64,000 nt of DNA from an uncultured Pseudomonadales bacterium (lineage in GTDB: Bacteria > Pseudomonadota > Gammaproteobacteria > Pseudomonadales > Azotimanducaceae). The stretch's first letter is position 1; each line of letters begins with the position of its first letter. The notes beneath the pieces were generated by a model. It saw only the letters and a program-made list of their open reading frames with translations. It made no database searches and had not been told where the DNA came from. Both the position numbers and the translations under genes were made by a program. The stretch lies in contig OX638346.1 of NCBI GenBank assembly GCA_951813515.1, forward strand, positions 1,357,617 through 1,421,616, read 5' to 3'. Of this stretch, positions 1 to 8,251 are shown one piece after another.

Positions 1-654
1 GCCGGCGACGATGCGCAGGGTGTTCTTGCCGGTATGCACCGAGACGCCCAAGCTCTCGATCATGCCGCGCAGCATCGTCCCGCCACCGTCGTCCAACTGC
101 GTCCCCATCAGGACCGGCGCGAACTCCACGACATGCGTTGCAAGGCCCATGTTCTTGAGCGCATTCGCGGCCTCGAGACCGAGGAGACCGCCGCCCACTA
201 CGACACCGACCCGGGCATCCGTTCCGGAGGCCTTGATGGCGTTCAAGTCTTCGATGGTGCGGTAGACGTGGCAGTGCGGTTGCTCATTGCCCTCGATCGG
301 CGGCACGAAGGGATAGGAACCGGTGGCGAGGACGAGGGTGTTGTAGTCAATGCGCCGACCCTTGTCGGTGTGGACGGCGTTCGATTCGCGGTCGATCTCG
401 ACGACGCGCTCGCCGACGTGAACCGTCGCATCCGACGGCGGTTCCTCCAGTGCGAGGTCGTCGGCACTGCTGCCCGCGAAATACTCGCTAAGGTGTACGC
501 GATCATAGGCCCGGCGCGGTTCCTCGCCGAACACGGTAATCGCCACGCCCGGAACGGCAGCGGCGAGTCCCACGAAGCGATGGCCGACCATGCCATTTCC
601 AACCACGACGACGTGTCGGTCGGCATCGGCGCTGCTCTCTGCTGCTGCGTTCAT
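1..654 (-). CDS. nirB: NirB-like nitrite reductase large subunit / FAD-NAD(P) oxidoreductase, N-terminal part (runs off the left edge)
   Basis: The reverse strand is open from an ATG at 654 to the window edge, giving 218 codons. The translation has an N-terminal dinucleotide-binding motif (GNGMVGHRFVG), the ATGSYPFVPP segment typical of pyridine nucleotide-disulfide reductases, and a second Rossmann motif (GGGLLGLEAANAL) followed by the VEFAP and QLDDGGG elements seen in NirB. Full NirB proteins are around 800 residues and reduce nitrite to ammonia with NAD(P)H. Only the FAD/NAD part is visible, so a stand-alone NirB-type or rubredoxin-reductase-like enzyme cannot be excluded. The siroheme part would lie to the left of this window. 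Confidence 0.75.
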   Translation of the reverse strand, partial: MNAAAESSADADRHVVVVGNGMVGHRFVGLAAAVPGVAITVFGEEPRRAYDRVHLSEYFAGSSADDLALEEPPSDATVHVGERVVEIDRESNAVHTDKGRRIDYNTLVLATGSYPFVPPIEGNEQPHCHVYRTIEDLNAIKASGTDARVGVVVGGGLLGLEAANALKNMGLATHVVEFAPVLMGTQLDDGGGTMLRGMIESLGVSVHTGKNTLRIVAG

Positions 655-766
655 GCCGAACCATAAAGCAACAACCGTGCCAGCACATAAACCACGCGTT
701 AATCAGAAACTTAGGTTCTCTCAACGCTGGGATTTTGCTGCACCATGTAATTGGTTCCGCACTGCT

Positions 767-1000
767 ATGAGGCAGAACGGCTTCCGCGTCCTCTACGGCG
801 CACCACCGACCTCGTCCAGCGCCTGCACCCTCGAAGCCGCCATCCGGAAGCTCGACAAGAACCACCTCCTCATCCTCGACGACATCGCGCACGTGCGAAA
901 GGACCAGGCCGAGACCAGCGCCCTGTTCGAACTCGTCAGCTCGCGCTACGAGCGCCGCTCCATGCTTATCACCGAAAATCAGCCGTTCGGCGAGTGGGGA
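767..1000 (+). pseudogene. IstB-like ATPase fragment (IS21-family helper), truncated both ends
   Basis: A piece of about 77 codons encodes the C-terminal half of an IS21 helper ATPase: LLILDDIAHVRKDQAE (Walker B region), ALFELVSSRYERRS and MLITENQPFGEW, all in one frame. The Walker A part is missing upstream, and the similarity stops right after GEW near position 997, where IstB normally continues to its basic tail. No IstA transposase or IS21 end is recognisable nearby. It is a mobile-element remnant and should not be functional. It abuts the start of the duplicated rdgB block. Confidence 0.7.
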
Positions 1001-1080
1001 TCTGGGCCGCAACTGCGGGTGGCGCGGCGGGGCGGCCATGGCGGCAGACGAAACAGAAGCAGCAGATGAACGCGCACCTG

Positions 1081-1093
1081 ACCAATATTTGGT
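1081..1093. promoter_or_regulatory. Imperfect palindrome upstream of rdgB (possible operator)
   Basis: ACCAA-TAT-TTGGT is a short inverted repeat about 50 bases upstream of the rdgB start. The equivalent position in the second, decayed copy (5684-5696) reads ACCAAA-A-TTTGGT, slightly more symmetrical. Retention in both copies may only reflect recent duplication. I cannot name a regulator. Confidence 0.3.
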
Positions 1094-1140
1094 TCGGAGT
1101 AAAATGCCGGAGTAAACGCAGCTTGTGGGGGGCCGATCAT

Positions 1141-1770
1141 ATGGACGGCATGAACCAGGCTCAGGCACTGCCCCGGCAAGTGACTGTTCTCGCCAGCGCC
1201 AACGCGGGCAAACTGGCAGAACTCTCCAGTCTGCTGGTCCCCGCCGGCATCGAGCTGCGTCCGATGACGGCATTCGGCCTGGAGTCGCCCGAGGAAGACG
1301 GGGCGACGTTCATCGAGAACGCGTTGATCAAGGCGCGCCATGCCTCTTCGGCTACGGGCCTGCCCGCGATCGCCGACGACTCCGGCCTGGTCGTTCCGGC
1401 CCTCGGCGGCGCGCCCGGTCTCCTGTCATCAAGGTATTCCGGTGAAGGCGCAACGGCCGAGGGCAACAACCAGCGTCTCATCGCGGCACTCGACGGGATC
1501 GAGGACCGCCGCGCGCATTTCTACTGTGCACTGGTGTACATCGAACGCGTGGACGACCCGGCCCCGGTAGTCGCCACCGCTGCGTGGAACGGCCTGATTG
1601 TGGACACCCCGAGGGGAACGCACGGGTTCGGATATGACCCGCACTTCTTCGTACCCGAGTTCAAGGCGACTGCCGCCGAACTCGAGCCGCACACCAAGAA
1701 CGCGCACAGCCATCGCGGCCTCGCCGCCAGGCGCCTCGCTGCAGCCCTTCGCCAGCGGGACGCGCCATGA
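1141..1770 (+). CDS. rdgB: XTP/dITP diphosphatase (RdgB/HAM1)
   Basis: Non-canonical purine NTP pyrophosphatase that removes dITP and XTP from the nucleotide pool. The 209-residue product has the N-terminal SANAGK substrate motif, the FIENALIKARHA and ADDSGL segments holding the catalytic acidic residues, the SRYSGEGAT loop, and the C-terminal GYDPHFFVPE and HRGLAA motifs. Length and motif order are normal. The ATG at 1141 follows a G-rich ribosome binding site; an ATG at 1150 is also possible. The stop overlaps the hemW start by 4 bases, so the two are translationally coupled. Scraps of a second copy lie at 5676-5930. Confidence 0.95.
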   Translation: MDGMNQAQALPRQVTVLASANAGKLAELSSLLVPAGIELRPMTAFGLESPEEDGATFIENALIKARHASSATGLPAIADDSGLVVPALGGAPGLLSSRYSGEGATAEGNNQRLIAALDGIEDRRAHFYCALVYIERVDDPAPVVATAAWNGLIVDTPRGTHGFGYDPHFFVPEFKATAAELEPHTKNAHSHRGLAARRLAAALRQRDAP

Positions 1771-2858
1771 GCGGCCTTTATGTGCACATCCCGTGGTGCG
1801 TGCGCAAGTGCCCATACTGCGACTTCAACTCCCACGCGCTCAATCGAGCATTGCCGGAGGCGGACTACGTCGACGCCCTGCTCGCCGACTTCGCGCGTGA
1901 ACGCGAGCGCATGCCGTTCGACATCGCATCCGTCTATTTCGGCGGTGGCACGCCGAGCCTGCTGCCGGCGCGTGGCTTCGCGCGGCTGCTCGACGCATTC
2001 GAACTGTCCGATGGCGTGGAAGTGACCATGGAGGCGAACCCGGGGACCGTGGAGACCGCTGGCGCCATGAAAGACTACGCCGCCGCCGGAATTGGTCGCA
2101 TATCCCTCGGCGCCCAGTCGTTCCACGATGGAAATCTCAAGCGACTTGGACGGATTCATACCGCCGAAGAAACGAGGCGCGCCGCGGCGGCGATCACCCG
2201 GGCGGGTTTCGACGAGTTCAATATCGACCTGATGTTCGGTCTGCCCGAGCAGACCGCCGCGGCGGCCATCGCCGACCTCGAGTGCGCCATCGCACTCGAA
2301 CCCACTCACATTTCCTGGTACGAACTCACGATCGAGCCGAACACCGCATTCGCGATACACCCTCCGCCGCTTCCCGCCCTGGACGAAAAAGCCGACATCT
2401 CCGAAGCGGGCCAGGCAGTTCTCGAATTACAAGGGTTCGGGCGCTACGAAGTATCCGCGTACGCGCAACCCGGCTCGGCAGCCCGCCACAACATGAACTA
2501 TTGGACCTTCGGCGACTATTCCGGCATCGGCGCCGGCGCCCACGGCAAGTTGACCCTGCCGACCGGGATCGTGCGCACGAACAAGGCCAAGCAGCCTGGG
2601 CGTTATCTTGAGGATCAATCCCCCGAAGACACGCCGGTCGAGGCGAAAGACCTGCCGCTGGAATACATGATGAACGCCTTGCGGTTGGTGCGCGGGACCG
2701 ACGAAGCCGCTTATCCCGAGCGCACGGGCTTGCCGATCGAGACCATCTCCGGCGAGATCGCGCGATTGCGCGCCGAGGGGTTGATGCGGCAAGACCGTAT
2801 CGGACTCACCGATTTCGGGTTCTCTCACCTGGATACGGTCGTCGCCCGATTCTTTTAG
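1767..2858 (+). CDS. hemW: Radical SAM heme chaperone HemW
   Basis: 363-residue coproporphyrinogen-oxidase-like radical SAM protein. The 4Fe-4S cysteine motif is near the N terminus (WCVRKCPYC, CxxxCxxC), followed by the YFGGGTPSLL glycine-rich SAM motif, EANPG and the C-terminal HemW domain (MMNALRLVRG). HemW proteins insert or traffic heme and are not true HemN oxidases. The rdgB-hemW overlap matches the usual gammaproteobacterial order. A duplicate of its last 75 or so bases sits at about 5857-5930. Confidence 0.93.
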   Translation: MSGLYVHIPWCVRKCPYCDFNSHALNRALPEADYVDALLADFARERERMPFDIASVYFGGGTPSLLPARGFARLLDAFELSDGVEVTMEANPGTVETAGAMKDYAAAGIGRISLGAQSFHDGNLKRLGRIHTAEETRRAAAAITRAGFDEFNIDLMFGLPEQTAAAAIADLECAIALEPTHISWYELTIEPNTAFAIHPPPLPALDEKADISEAGQAVLELQGFGRYEVSAYAQPGSAARHNMNYWTFGDYSGIGAGAHGKLTLPTGIVRTNKAKQPGRYLEDQSPEDTPVEAKDLPLEYMMNALRLVRGTDEAAYPERTGLPIETISGEIARLRAEGLMRQDRIGLTDFGFSHLDTVVARFF

Positions 2859-2862
2859 CGCC

Positions 2863-3183
2863 TCACTGCGTCTTCGCGTAGGCGAGATTCCAGACCGCTC
2901 GACCAGATTCGCGCCCACGGACTTCAAAGTGCGTCTCGGGGCGCTCAAGGCCGCGTTCCGAAAACCTCCCCGCACCCGCCTCGTTGGCGAGCGTTGGCTC
3001 TCCGTCAGCCGCCTTCAGCATCGATCTCGCGTACGGCTCCCAGTCGGTCGCCATCAACAGCCTGCCGCCCGGCGCCAGCACGCGCGCGACATCGCCGACA
3101 AAGGCCGGCTGCACCAGGCGGCGTTTGACGTGCCGCCGTTTCGGCCACGGATCGGGAAAATAGACGGCAACGAGGCGAACGCT
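2863..3183 (-). pseudogene. Truncated trmB copy (C-terminal half only)
   Basis: The reverse strand encodes the C-terminal half of tRNA m7G46 methyltransferase (from about VKRRLVQPAFVGDVA to the end), almost identical to the intact gene at 5935-6633; I count about nine base differences in roughly 320. Similarity to the intact copy ends sharply at position 3183, and everything upstream, including the SAM-binding GFGTG motif, is replaced by unrelated sequence. This marks the left edge of the inserted segment. Confidence 0.85.
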
Positions 3184-3255
3184 ATATTGCGACGTTCTTC
3201 GTGCAGCGCGAGGACATCGAGGATATCCTGCAGCAGACTAGTATGGAAGCGCTGA

Positions 3256-3381
3256 CGTCACGTCCGGCGAGCCGTAACGGATCGGATTTGTTTCCTGCAG
3301 GACGGTGAGATGGTCGAACAGGGCAGCCATGCCGACCGGACATTACCGGGAGTACTTGATGCTGCAGGGCGCTACCGATGA
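3256..3381 (+). pseudogene. Remnant of an ABC exporter ATPase C terminus
   Basis: A short open stretch between stops reads VTDRICFLQDGEMVEQGSH and ends in AAGRYR followed by TGA. This matches the last 40 residues of exporter-type ABC ATPases (pattern ADRIVVLxxGxIVEQGTH then GGRYA). No Walker motifs lie nearby, so it is a scrap carried in with, or left before, the ADP-ribosylglycohydrolase gene. The rest of 3184-3471 holds nothing else I recognise. Confidence 0.5.
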
Positions 3382-3471
3382 CCAAGATTACCAAGGAGAA
3401 ACGGATAGCGACCAGCGCAGCATTGTCAGGTTGTCACCGTGTCAGTTTTTAACGTGAATATTGGAGAATCC

Positions 3472-5544
3472 ATGAGCTTACAGTCGGACTATGCAGAACG
3501 AGTTTATGCAGGCGTATTGGGAAAATCTATCGGCGTATACCTGGGCCGTCCCTTCGAGGGATGGACCTATGACCGTATACAGGAAAAACTCGGGGACATT
3601 GAATACTATGTCCACGACAAATTGGATGTGCCGCTCATCGTTACTGACGATGATATCTCCGGTACATTTACCTTTATTCGCGCCCTGGATGACTTCAATT
3701 CTGACCCCTCGATTAAAGCAAAGAACATCGGTCACAGCTGGCTCAATTACATTATCGAAAAGCGATCCATACTCTGGTGGGGTGGCATGGGAAACTCAAC
3801 CGAGCACACGGCGTTTCTGCGACTAAAACATGGTATCGAGGCGCCGATGAGTGGTTCCGAAGAAATGAACGGCAAGGTCGTTGCAGAACAAATTGGTGCT
3901 CAAATATTTATCGATGGCTGGGCGATGGTAAGCCCGGGAAATCCTGATCAGGCCGCGAGACTCGCAAAAGAAGCCGCGAGTGTTAGCCACGATGGTGAAG
4001 CGGTTTACGGTGCCGTAGTTCTGGCGGTGATGGAGTCCATGGCGTTCGTCGAATCCGACATGAATAAATTGATCGATAAAGCGCTCACCTATATTCCCGC
4101 TGACTCCGTCATTGCGCAGCTGATTGACGATGTTCGAAAATGGCATGCGGCAGAGTCGGATTGGCGCGCCACAAGAGAAACTCTGGCAGCTAACTACGGC
4201 TACGACAAGTACGGCGGTAACTGTCACATGGTGCCCAACCACGCACTGATTATGCATTCATTGCTGCATGGCGAAGATGACTTTTCCGAAACCATGAAGA
4301 TCATCAATACCTGTGGTTGGGATACTGATTGCAATTCCGGGAACGTCGGCTGCCTGATGGGGATCAAGAATGGACTTGCCGGTATCGATTCCGGGATCAA
4401 CAAGGGGCTTGACTGGCGTGGACCGGTAGCGGACCGAATTTATCTGCCAACGGCGGAGGGCAGTCGCGGAATCAGCGATTGCGCCCGCGAGGCGGTGAGC
4501 ATCGCCGGGATTGGTCAGCGCGTTGCCGGCGAGGCGCCGTTGGCACCGAAGCATGGTGCCCAGTTTCACTTTGCGTTCCCTGGTGCCGTACAGGGCTTCA
4601 TGGCGACCGAAGGTGAAGGCGAGGCCGTCAACGTCGCGGGTCACAGCGAATCGGGCGAGCGTAGCCTGCAGATATCTGCCAACGGCAGTGTGCACTGCGG
4701 ATCACCGGTTTTTTCGCCAAGCAAGCAAGTGGCCCAGTACTTCGAGAAGCGAGGTTATGGCCTGATGGCATCACCGCGTATACACAGTGGCCAAACGGTA
4801 AGCGCACGTCTCACCGGTGGTGGCGATGTCACCGCCTGTCTGTATGTTCGTTCATTTGGCGTCGATGACGAACCTTTAGTTTTCTACGGCGATACGGTTT
4901 CACTTGCCGAGGGCGATGCAAGTGAACTGTCCTTGGTCGTACCAAAAGGAGCGAACCCGGTGTTTGAGGTTGGGGTGAAAATCGTCGGTACCGGTAGCGT
5001 ATACCTTGACTGGCTTACCTGGGGAGGAACACCCGACGTGGATCTTATTCCACCCGACCATACTAAGGGCATCATGTGGAAAAAAGCCTGGATCAATGCC
5101 GTGGATTCCCTGTTGGGCTGGGGTGAACCGTTTCGCCTCGTGCACAACGAAGGTGTTGGATTAGTGATTCAAGGCACCCGAGACTGGCAAGACTACAGGG
5201 TCACGGCAGATGTGAAGCCTCACCTGGCAAAACGGACTGGTATTGCAGCGCGTGTGCAGGGTTTGAAGCGCTACTACGCATTTGAAATAACCAATGACAA
5301 CAAGGCGCAACTGGTCGAAGTGCTGCACGATGAGAAAGTTCTGGCGGAATCCGATTTCTCCTGGGAGTTTGGCCAAACCATGGAGATGTCCCTAGAAGTG
5401 AACGGCAATCAGCTAACCGGAAGCATCGATGGCGAAACTGTGTTGATATCCACCAGCGATACATTCGCCGATGGTGCGGTTGGCCTGGTGATTGAAGAAG
5501 GCAGGACTGCTACGCGTTCGGTAAGAGTACAGCCGGTCGCTTGA
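3472..5544 (+). CDS. ADP-ribosylglycohydrolase (DraG/ARH) family protein with C-terminal beta-sandwich extension
   Basis: Of the 690 residues, the N-terminal ~350 form an ADP-ribosylglycohydrolase domain: metal-binding TDDD (residues 58-61) and GWDTDCNSG (D284, D286) occupy the positions of the two Mg-binding motifs of the family. The C-terminal ~330 residues look like two beta-rich modules, the last (DWQDYRVTADV onward) resembling DUF1080/LamG-type concanavalin folds. The ATG at 3472 is chosen because TTGGAG precedes it; an in-frame start at 3439 exists. The gene is clearly richer in A/T than its neighbours and lies between two partial copies of the trmB region, so it looks acquired. No signal peptide is obvious. 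The substrate is unknown. Confidence 0.8.
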   Translation: MSLQSDYAERVYAGVLGKSIGVYLGRPFEGWTYDRIQEKLGDIEYYVHDKLDVPLIVTDDDISGTFTFIRALDDFNSDPSIKAKNIGHSWLNYIIEKRSILWWGGMGNSTEHTAFLRLKHGIEAPMSGSEEMNGKVVAEQIGAQIFIDGWAMVSPGNPDQAARLAKEAASVSHDGEAVYGAVVLAVMESMAFVESDMNKLIDKALTYIPADSVIAQLIDDVRKWHAAESDWRATRETLAANYGYDKYGGNCHMVPNHALIMHSLLHGEDDFSETMKIINTCGWDTDCNSGNVGCLMGIKNGLAGIDSGINKGLDWRGPVADRIYLPTAEGSRGISDCAREAVSIAGIGQRVAGEAPLAPKHGAQFHFAFPGAVQGFMATEGEGEAVNVAGHSESGERSLQISANGSVHCGSPVFSPSKQVAQYFEKRGYGLMASPRIHSGQTVSARLTGGGDVTACLYVRSFGVDDEPLVFYGDTVSLAEGDASELSLVVPKGANPVFEVGVKIVGTGSVYLDWLTWGGTPDVDLIPPDHTKGIMWKKAWINAVDSLLGWGEPFRLVHNEGVGLVIQGTRDWQDYRVTADVKPHLAKRTGIAARVQGLKRYYAFEITNDNKAQLVEVLHDEKVLAESDFSWEFGQTMEMSLEVNGNQLTGSIDGETVLISTSDTFADGAVGLVIEEGRTATRSVRVQPVA

Positions 5545-5561
5545 GTGAAGACATAGTGTGA

Positions 5562-5684
5562 ACCGACCACCATAACGATCCGTTCGATAGACTATTAGTC
5601 GCTCAGGCGCAGTTGGAACAACTTACCCTGATAACGGCTGATCGCAAGCTGGATTTCTATGCCGTGGACCTAACGCACACCTGA
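5562..5684 (+). pseudogene. PIN-domain (VapC-type) toxin C-terminal fragment
   Basis: An open run in one frame encodes DHHNDPFDRLLVAQAQ followed by LTLITADRKLDFYAV, then TGA at 5682. This is the C-terminal third of VapC PIN ribonucleases (consensus HHRDPFDRLLIAQA and LxLVTADxxF). The N-terminal acidic residues and any antitoxin are missing. It ends exactly where the decayed rdgB copy begins, so it marks the right edge of the inserted segment. Confidence 0.7.
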
Positions 5685-5932
5685 CCAAAATTTGGTTCGG
5701 AGTAAACGCAGCTTGTGGGGGGCCGATCACATGGACGGCATGAACCAGGCTCAGGCACTGCCGCGCGCATTTCTACTGTGCACTGGTGCGCCTCGAACGC
5801 GTGGACGACCCGGCCCCGGTCGTCGCCACCGCCGCATGGAACGGCCGGATTGTGGATGCGGCAAAACCGTATCGGACTCACCGATTTCGGGTTCTCTCAC
5901 CTGGATACGGTCGTCGCCCGATTTTTCTAGCG
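5676..5932 (+). pseudogene. Chimeric scraps of rdgB and hemW (second copy of the block)
   Basis: This stretch is a collage of three pieces found intact upstream: 5676-5764 matches the rdgB promoter and first codons (around 1072-1164), 5761-5855 matches rdgB codons around 1505-1605, and 5857-5932 matches the hemW 3' end (around 2786-2861). The joins have 2-3 shared bases. No functional product is expected. Confidence 0.85.
5684..5696. promoter_or_regulatory. Palindrome in the decayed rdgB upstream copy
   Basis: ACCAAA-A-TTTGGT is the counterpart of 1081-1093. It overlaps the stop of the VapC fragment. Operator function is only a possibility. Confidence 0.25.
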
Positions 5933-5934
5933 CC

Positions 5935-6633
5935 TCACTGCGTCTTCGCGTAGGCGAGATTCCAGACCGCTCGACCAGATTCGCGCCCACGAACTTCAAA
6001 ATGCGTCTCGGGGCGCTCAAGGCCGCGTTCCGAAAACCTCCCTGCACCCGCCTCGTTGGCGAGCGTTGGCTCTCCGTCAGCCGTCTTCAGCATCGATCTC
6101 GCGTACGGCTCCCAGTCGGTCGCCATCAACAGCCGGCCGCCCGGCGCCAGCACGCGCGCGACATCCCCGACAAAGGCCGGCTGCACCAGGCGGCGTTTGA
6201 CGTGCCGCCGTTTCGGCCACGGATCGGGGAAATAGATGGCAGCGAGGCGAACGCTCGACGACGGCCATTCCGCCAGAATCGTTGCCGCATCCCCCTCGAC
6301 AACCCTTACATTGTGGAGTCCGAGCGCGTCGCATCGCAGGATGAGCGAACCGATGCCCGGCCGGTAGACCTCTATGCCGATGCAGTCCCAGTCGCGGTGC
6401 TCCTCGGCAAAACACGCCAGCGCGTTACCCGTGCCGAAACCCACCTCGACCATGACAGGCCGGTCCGAAGGTTGAAATCGAGGGATAAGGTAGTGGTCAC
6501 CGCGATCAGCCAACGCCCGTGCCTGGCCCCTGGTCGCGCGACCTCTTTGGCCGGCATGGACCCGCCGGGGCCTCTCGCTGGACACATCGGCCGGGGACGG
6601 ATCACGCCCGCTTTCTTTACATTGCCGATCCAT
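5935..6633 (-). CDS. trmB: tRNA (guanine-N7-)-methyltransferase TrmB
   Basis: 232-residue SAM-dependent enzyme forming m7G46 in the tRNA variable loop. Visible motifs are VEVGFGTGNAL (SAM binding), GIEVYRPG, the family signature YFPDPWPKRRH, and the C-terminal TDWEPYA and ERPETHFE. The length is normal and the ATG at 6633 gives the usual short N-terminal tail. It converges with the hemW scrap, mirroring the ancestral hemW/trmB arrangement. It is the only intact trmB here; the other copy is truncated at 3183. Confidence 0.93.
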   Translation of the reverse strand: MDRQCKESGRDPSPADVSSERPRRVHAGQRGRATRGQARALADRGDHYLIPRFQPSDRPVMVEVGFGTGNALACFAEEHRDWDCIGIEVYRPGIGSLILRCDALGLHNVRVVEGDAATILAEWPSSSVRLAAIYFPDPWPKRRHVKRRLVQPAFVGDVARVLAPGGRLLMATDWEPYARSMLKTADGEPTLANEAGAGRFSERGLERPETHFEVRGRESGRAVWNLAYAKTQ

Positions 6634-6665
6634 TGCCTATCGCGGCCTGGATGCTGGCCTTAAGT

Positions 6666-7523
6666 CTAGGCTGCGGCGAGCGCGCTCCGCAGCTTCTTCA
6701 TCGCCTTGGCTTCGATCTGGCGTACCCGTTCCGCCGAGATACCGTATTGCGCGCCCAGTTGTTGGAGCGTCGTCTTCGGTTCGTTGAGCCAGCGCAACCG
6801 CACGATTTCCTGGCTGCGTTCGTCGAGCTGCCCGAGCGCCTCGCGCAGTTGGGCCATGGATTGCTCGGTCCAGTCCTCTTCCGCGACGATCTCCGCCGGA
6901 TTCATGGAATCGTCGCTCAAGTATTGCGCCGGCGACGCGACAAAGTCCTCGCCGTCGTCGCCCGCTGCTCCATCGAACGCGGCGTCCTGGGCCGCCATCC
7001 GACCCTCCATCTGCAAGACCACTTCGGGCGTTACCCCGAGATCCTCAGCGACCGCTTCGGCTTCCTGCGGCGAGAACCATCCGAGCCGCTTCTTGGCGCT
7101 GCGCAGATTGAAGAAGAGCTTGCGTTGCGCCTTGGTGGTGGCGACCTTGACGATGCGCCAGTTGCGCAGGATGTACTCGTGCATCTCGGCCTTGATCCAA
7201 TGCACGGCAAAGGACACGAGGCGCACACCGACTTCGGGATTGAAACGTTTGACCGCCTTCATGAGTCCGACGTTTCCTTCCTGGATCAGGTCGGCCTGCG
7301 GCAGCCCGTAGCCCGAGTAGCCCCGCGCCATGTAGATGACGAAGCGCAGGTGGCACAGCACCAGCTCGCGCGCAGCAGAGAGGTCGTCCTCGTAGTAGAA
7401 GCGTTCCGCGAGCTTGCGCTCTTCCTCCGGGGTCAACACCGGGAACGCATTCACGGTCTGAATATAGGTATCCAGATCGCGACCCGGCGATAGACTATCG
7501 AGAGATAGTACGTTCGCGGTCAT
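6666..7523 (-). CDS. rpoH: Heat-shock sigma factor RpoH (sigma-32)
   Basis: 285-residue sigma-70-family factor. Region 2 contains [17 protein letters not shown] and the -10 recognition helix. The RpoH box is present as QRKLFFNLR, and region 4 has the helix-turn-helix ([19 protein letters not shown]). It directs RNA polymerase to heat-shock promoters. The ATG at 7523 has a strong ribosome binding site (CCGGAGG). Upstream is a sigma-70-like promoter overlapped by a CIRCE-type inverted repeat, suggesting HrcA control. In relatives the gene normally follows ftsX; here rfbC and an ABC ATPase gene separate them. Confidence 0.95.
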   Translation of the reverse strand: MTANVLSLDSLSPGRDLDTYIQTVNAFPVLTPEEERKLAERFYYEDDLSAARELVLCHLRFVIYMARGYSGYGLPQADLIQEGNVGLMKAVKRFNPEVGVRLVSFAVHWIKAEMHEYILRNWRIVKVATTKAQRKLFFNLRSAKKRLGWFSPQEAEAVAEDLGVTPEVVLQMEGRMAAQDAAFDGAAGDDGEDFVASPAQYLSDDSMNPAEIVAEEDWTEQSMAQLREALGQLDERSQEIVRLRWLNEPKTTLQQLGAQYGISAERVRQIEAKAMKKLRSALAAA

Positions 7524-7554
7524 CTTTTGATACCTCCGGTAACGTTGGTCAACG

Positions 7555-7584
7555 ATATTAGCACTCTCCCCCTTAGAGTGCCAA
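7555..7584 (-). promoter_or_regulatory. Predicted sigma-70 promoter of rpoH
   Basis: On the reverse strand TTGGCA (7584-7579) and TAATAT (7560-7555) are separated by 18 bases, and the -10 lies about 31 bases before the rpoH ATG. The spacing and position fit a housekeeping promoter. The CIRCE-like repeat occupies almost exactly the same bases. Confidence 0.6.
7558..7584. promoter_or_regulatory. CIRCE-like operator (predicted HrcA site) at rpoH
   Basis: TTAGCACTC, nine bases, GAGTGCCAA. This matches the CIRCE consensus (TTAGCACTC-N9-GAGTGCTAA) at 17 of 18 arm positions with the exact 9-base spacer. It covers the -35 to -10 interval of the predicted rpoH promoter, where bound HrcA would block polymerase. 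hrcA is not in the window. Confidence 0.8.
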
Positions 7585-7665
7585 ATGCCCAAAAGGTTCT
7601 CCGCGCGAGTGCCGCAGGCAGTCCTGACTCGCCTCTGCGCAGCACTTGGCGTACATTCCACCGCC

Positions 7666-8232
7666 ATGCACATCGAACCCCTTGATATCCCCGACGTCAA
7701 GCTCCTTACGCCGGTAAAACACGGCGACCACAGGGGCTTCTTTTCCGAGGTGTACAACCGGAAAACCCTGCGAGAGGGCGGCATTTCGGTGGACTTTGTA
7801 CAGGACAACTGCTCGCTTTCAGCCGACGTGGGTACCCTTCGGGGACTGCATTTCCAGACACCGCCGTTTGCCCAGGGCAAACTCGTCCGGGTTGCGCGCG
7901 GTTCGATATTCGACGTGGCGGTGGACCTGCGCCGGGGGTCACCGACCTATGGCCAGCACGTAAGCGCAACGATCTCCGCCGAGGCCTGGAACCAGATCTG
8001 GGTGCCGGCGGGTTTTGGGCACGGGTTCATGACGCTGACCCCCGACACCGAGGTCATCTACAAGGTCAGCGACTACTACGCGCCGAACCACGACCGGGGA
8101 CTCCTGTGGAACGACCCCGAACTCGGCATCCGCTGGCCAATCCCCGATACCGGCGCGGTCCTCTCTGACAGGGATCGGGAACATCCCACGCTGTCGCAAC
8201 TGGACAGCCCGTTCGAGTACGTCCGGGAGTAG
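7666..8232 (+). CDS. rfbC: dTDP-4-dehydrorhamnose 3,5-epimerase RfbC
   Basis: 188-residue cupin-fold enzyme of dTDP-L-rhamnose synthesis. Motifs: [13 protein letters not shown] near the N terminus, GTLRGLHFQ with the catalytic histidine, [21 protein letters not shown], and the Y-KVSDYYAP / [12 protein letters not shown]-terminal block. The ATG at 7666 is preferred because the family starts just before the [13 protein letters not shown] segment; the frame is open further upstream. It is divergent from rpoH and convergent with the ABC ATPase gene. No other rml genes are present, so rhamnose synthesis must be completed elsewhere. Confidence 0.92.
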   Translation: MHIEPLDIPDVKLLTPVKHGDHRGFFSEVYNRKTLREGGISVDFVQDNCSLSADVGTLRGLHFQTPPFAQGKLVRVARGSIFDVAVDLRRGSPTYGQHVSATISAEAWNQIWVPAGFGHGFMTLTPDTEVIYKVSDYYAPNHDRGLLWNDPELGIRWPIPDTGAVLSDRDREHPTLSQLDSPFEYVRE

Positions 8233-8251
8233 CTGGCAGCCAGACGCCTCC

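Noticed and set aside
503..1273. Long reverse-strand open frame across the IstB scrap and rdgB start
   Set aside because: No family signature, no ribosome binding site, and it overlaps clear genes on both strands; a GC-rich shadow frame.
7585..7665. Longer N terminus for rfbC starting at 7585
   Set aside because: It would begin one base after the CIRCE-like repeat and add 27 residues not present in the family.
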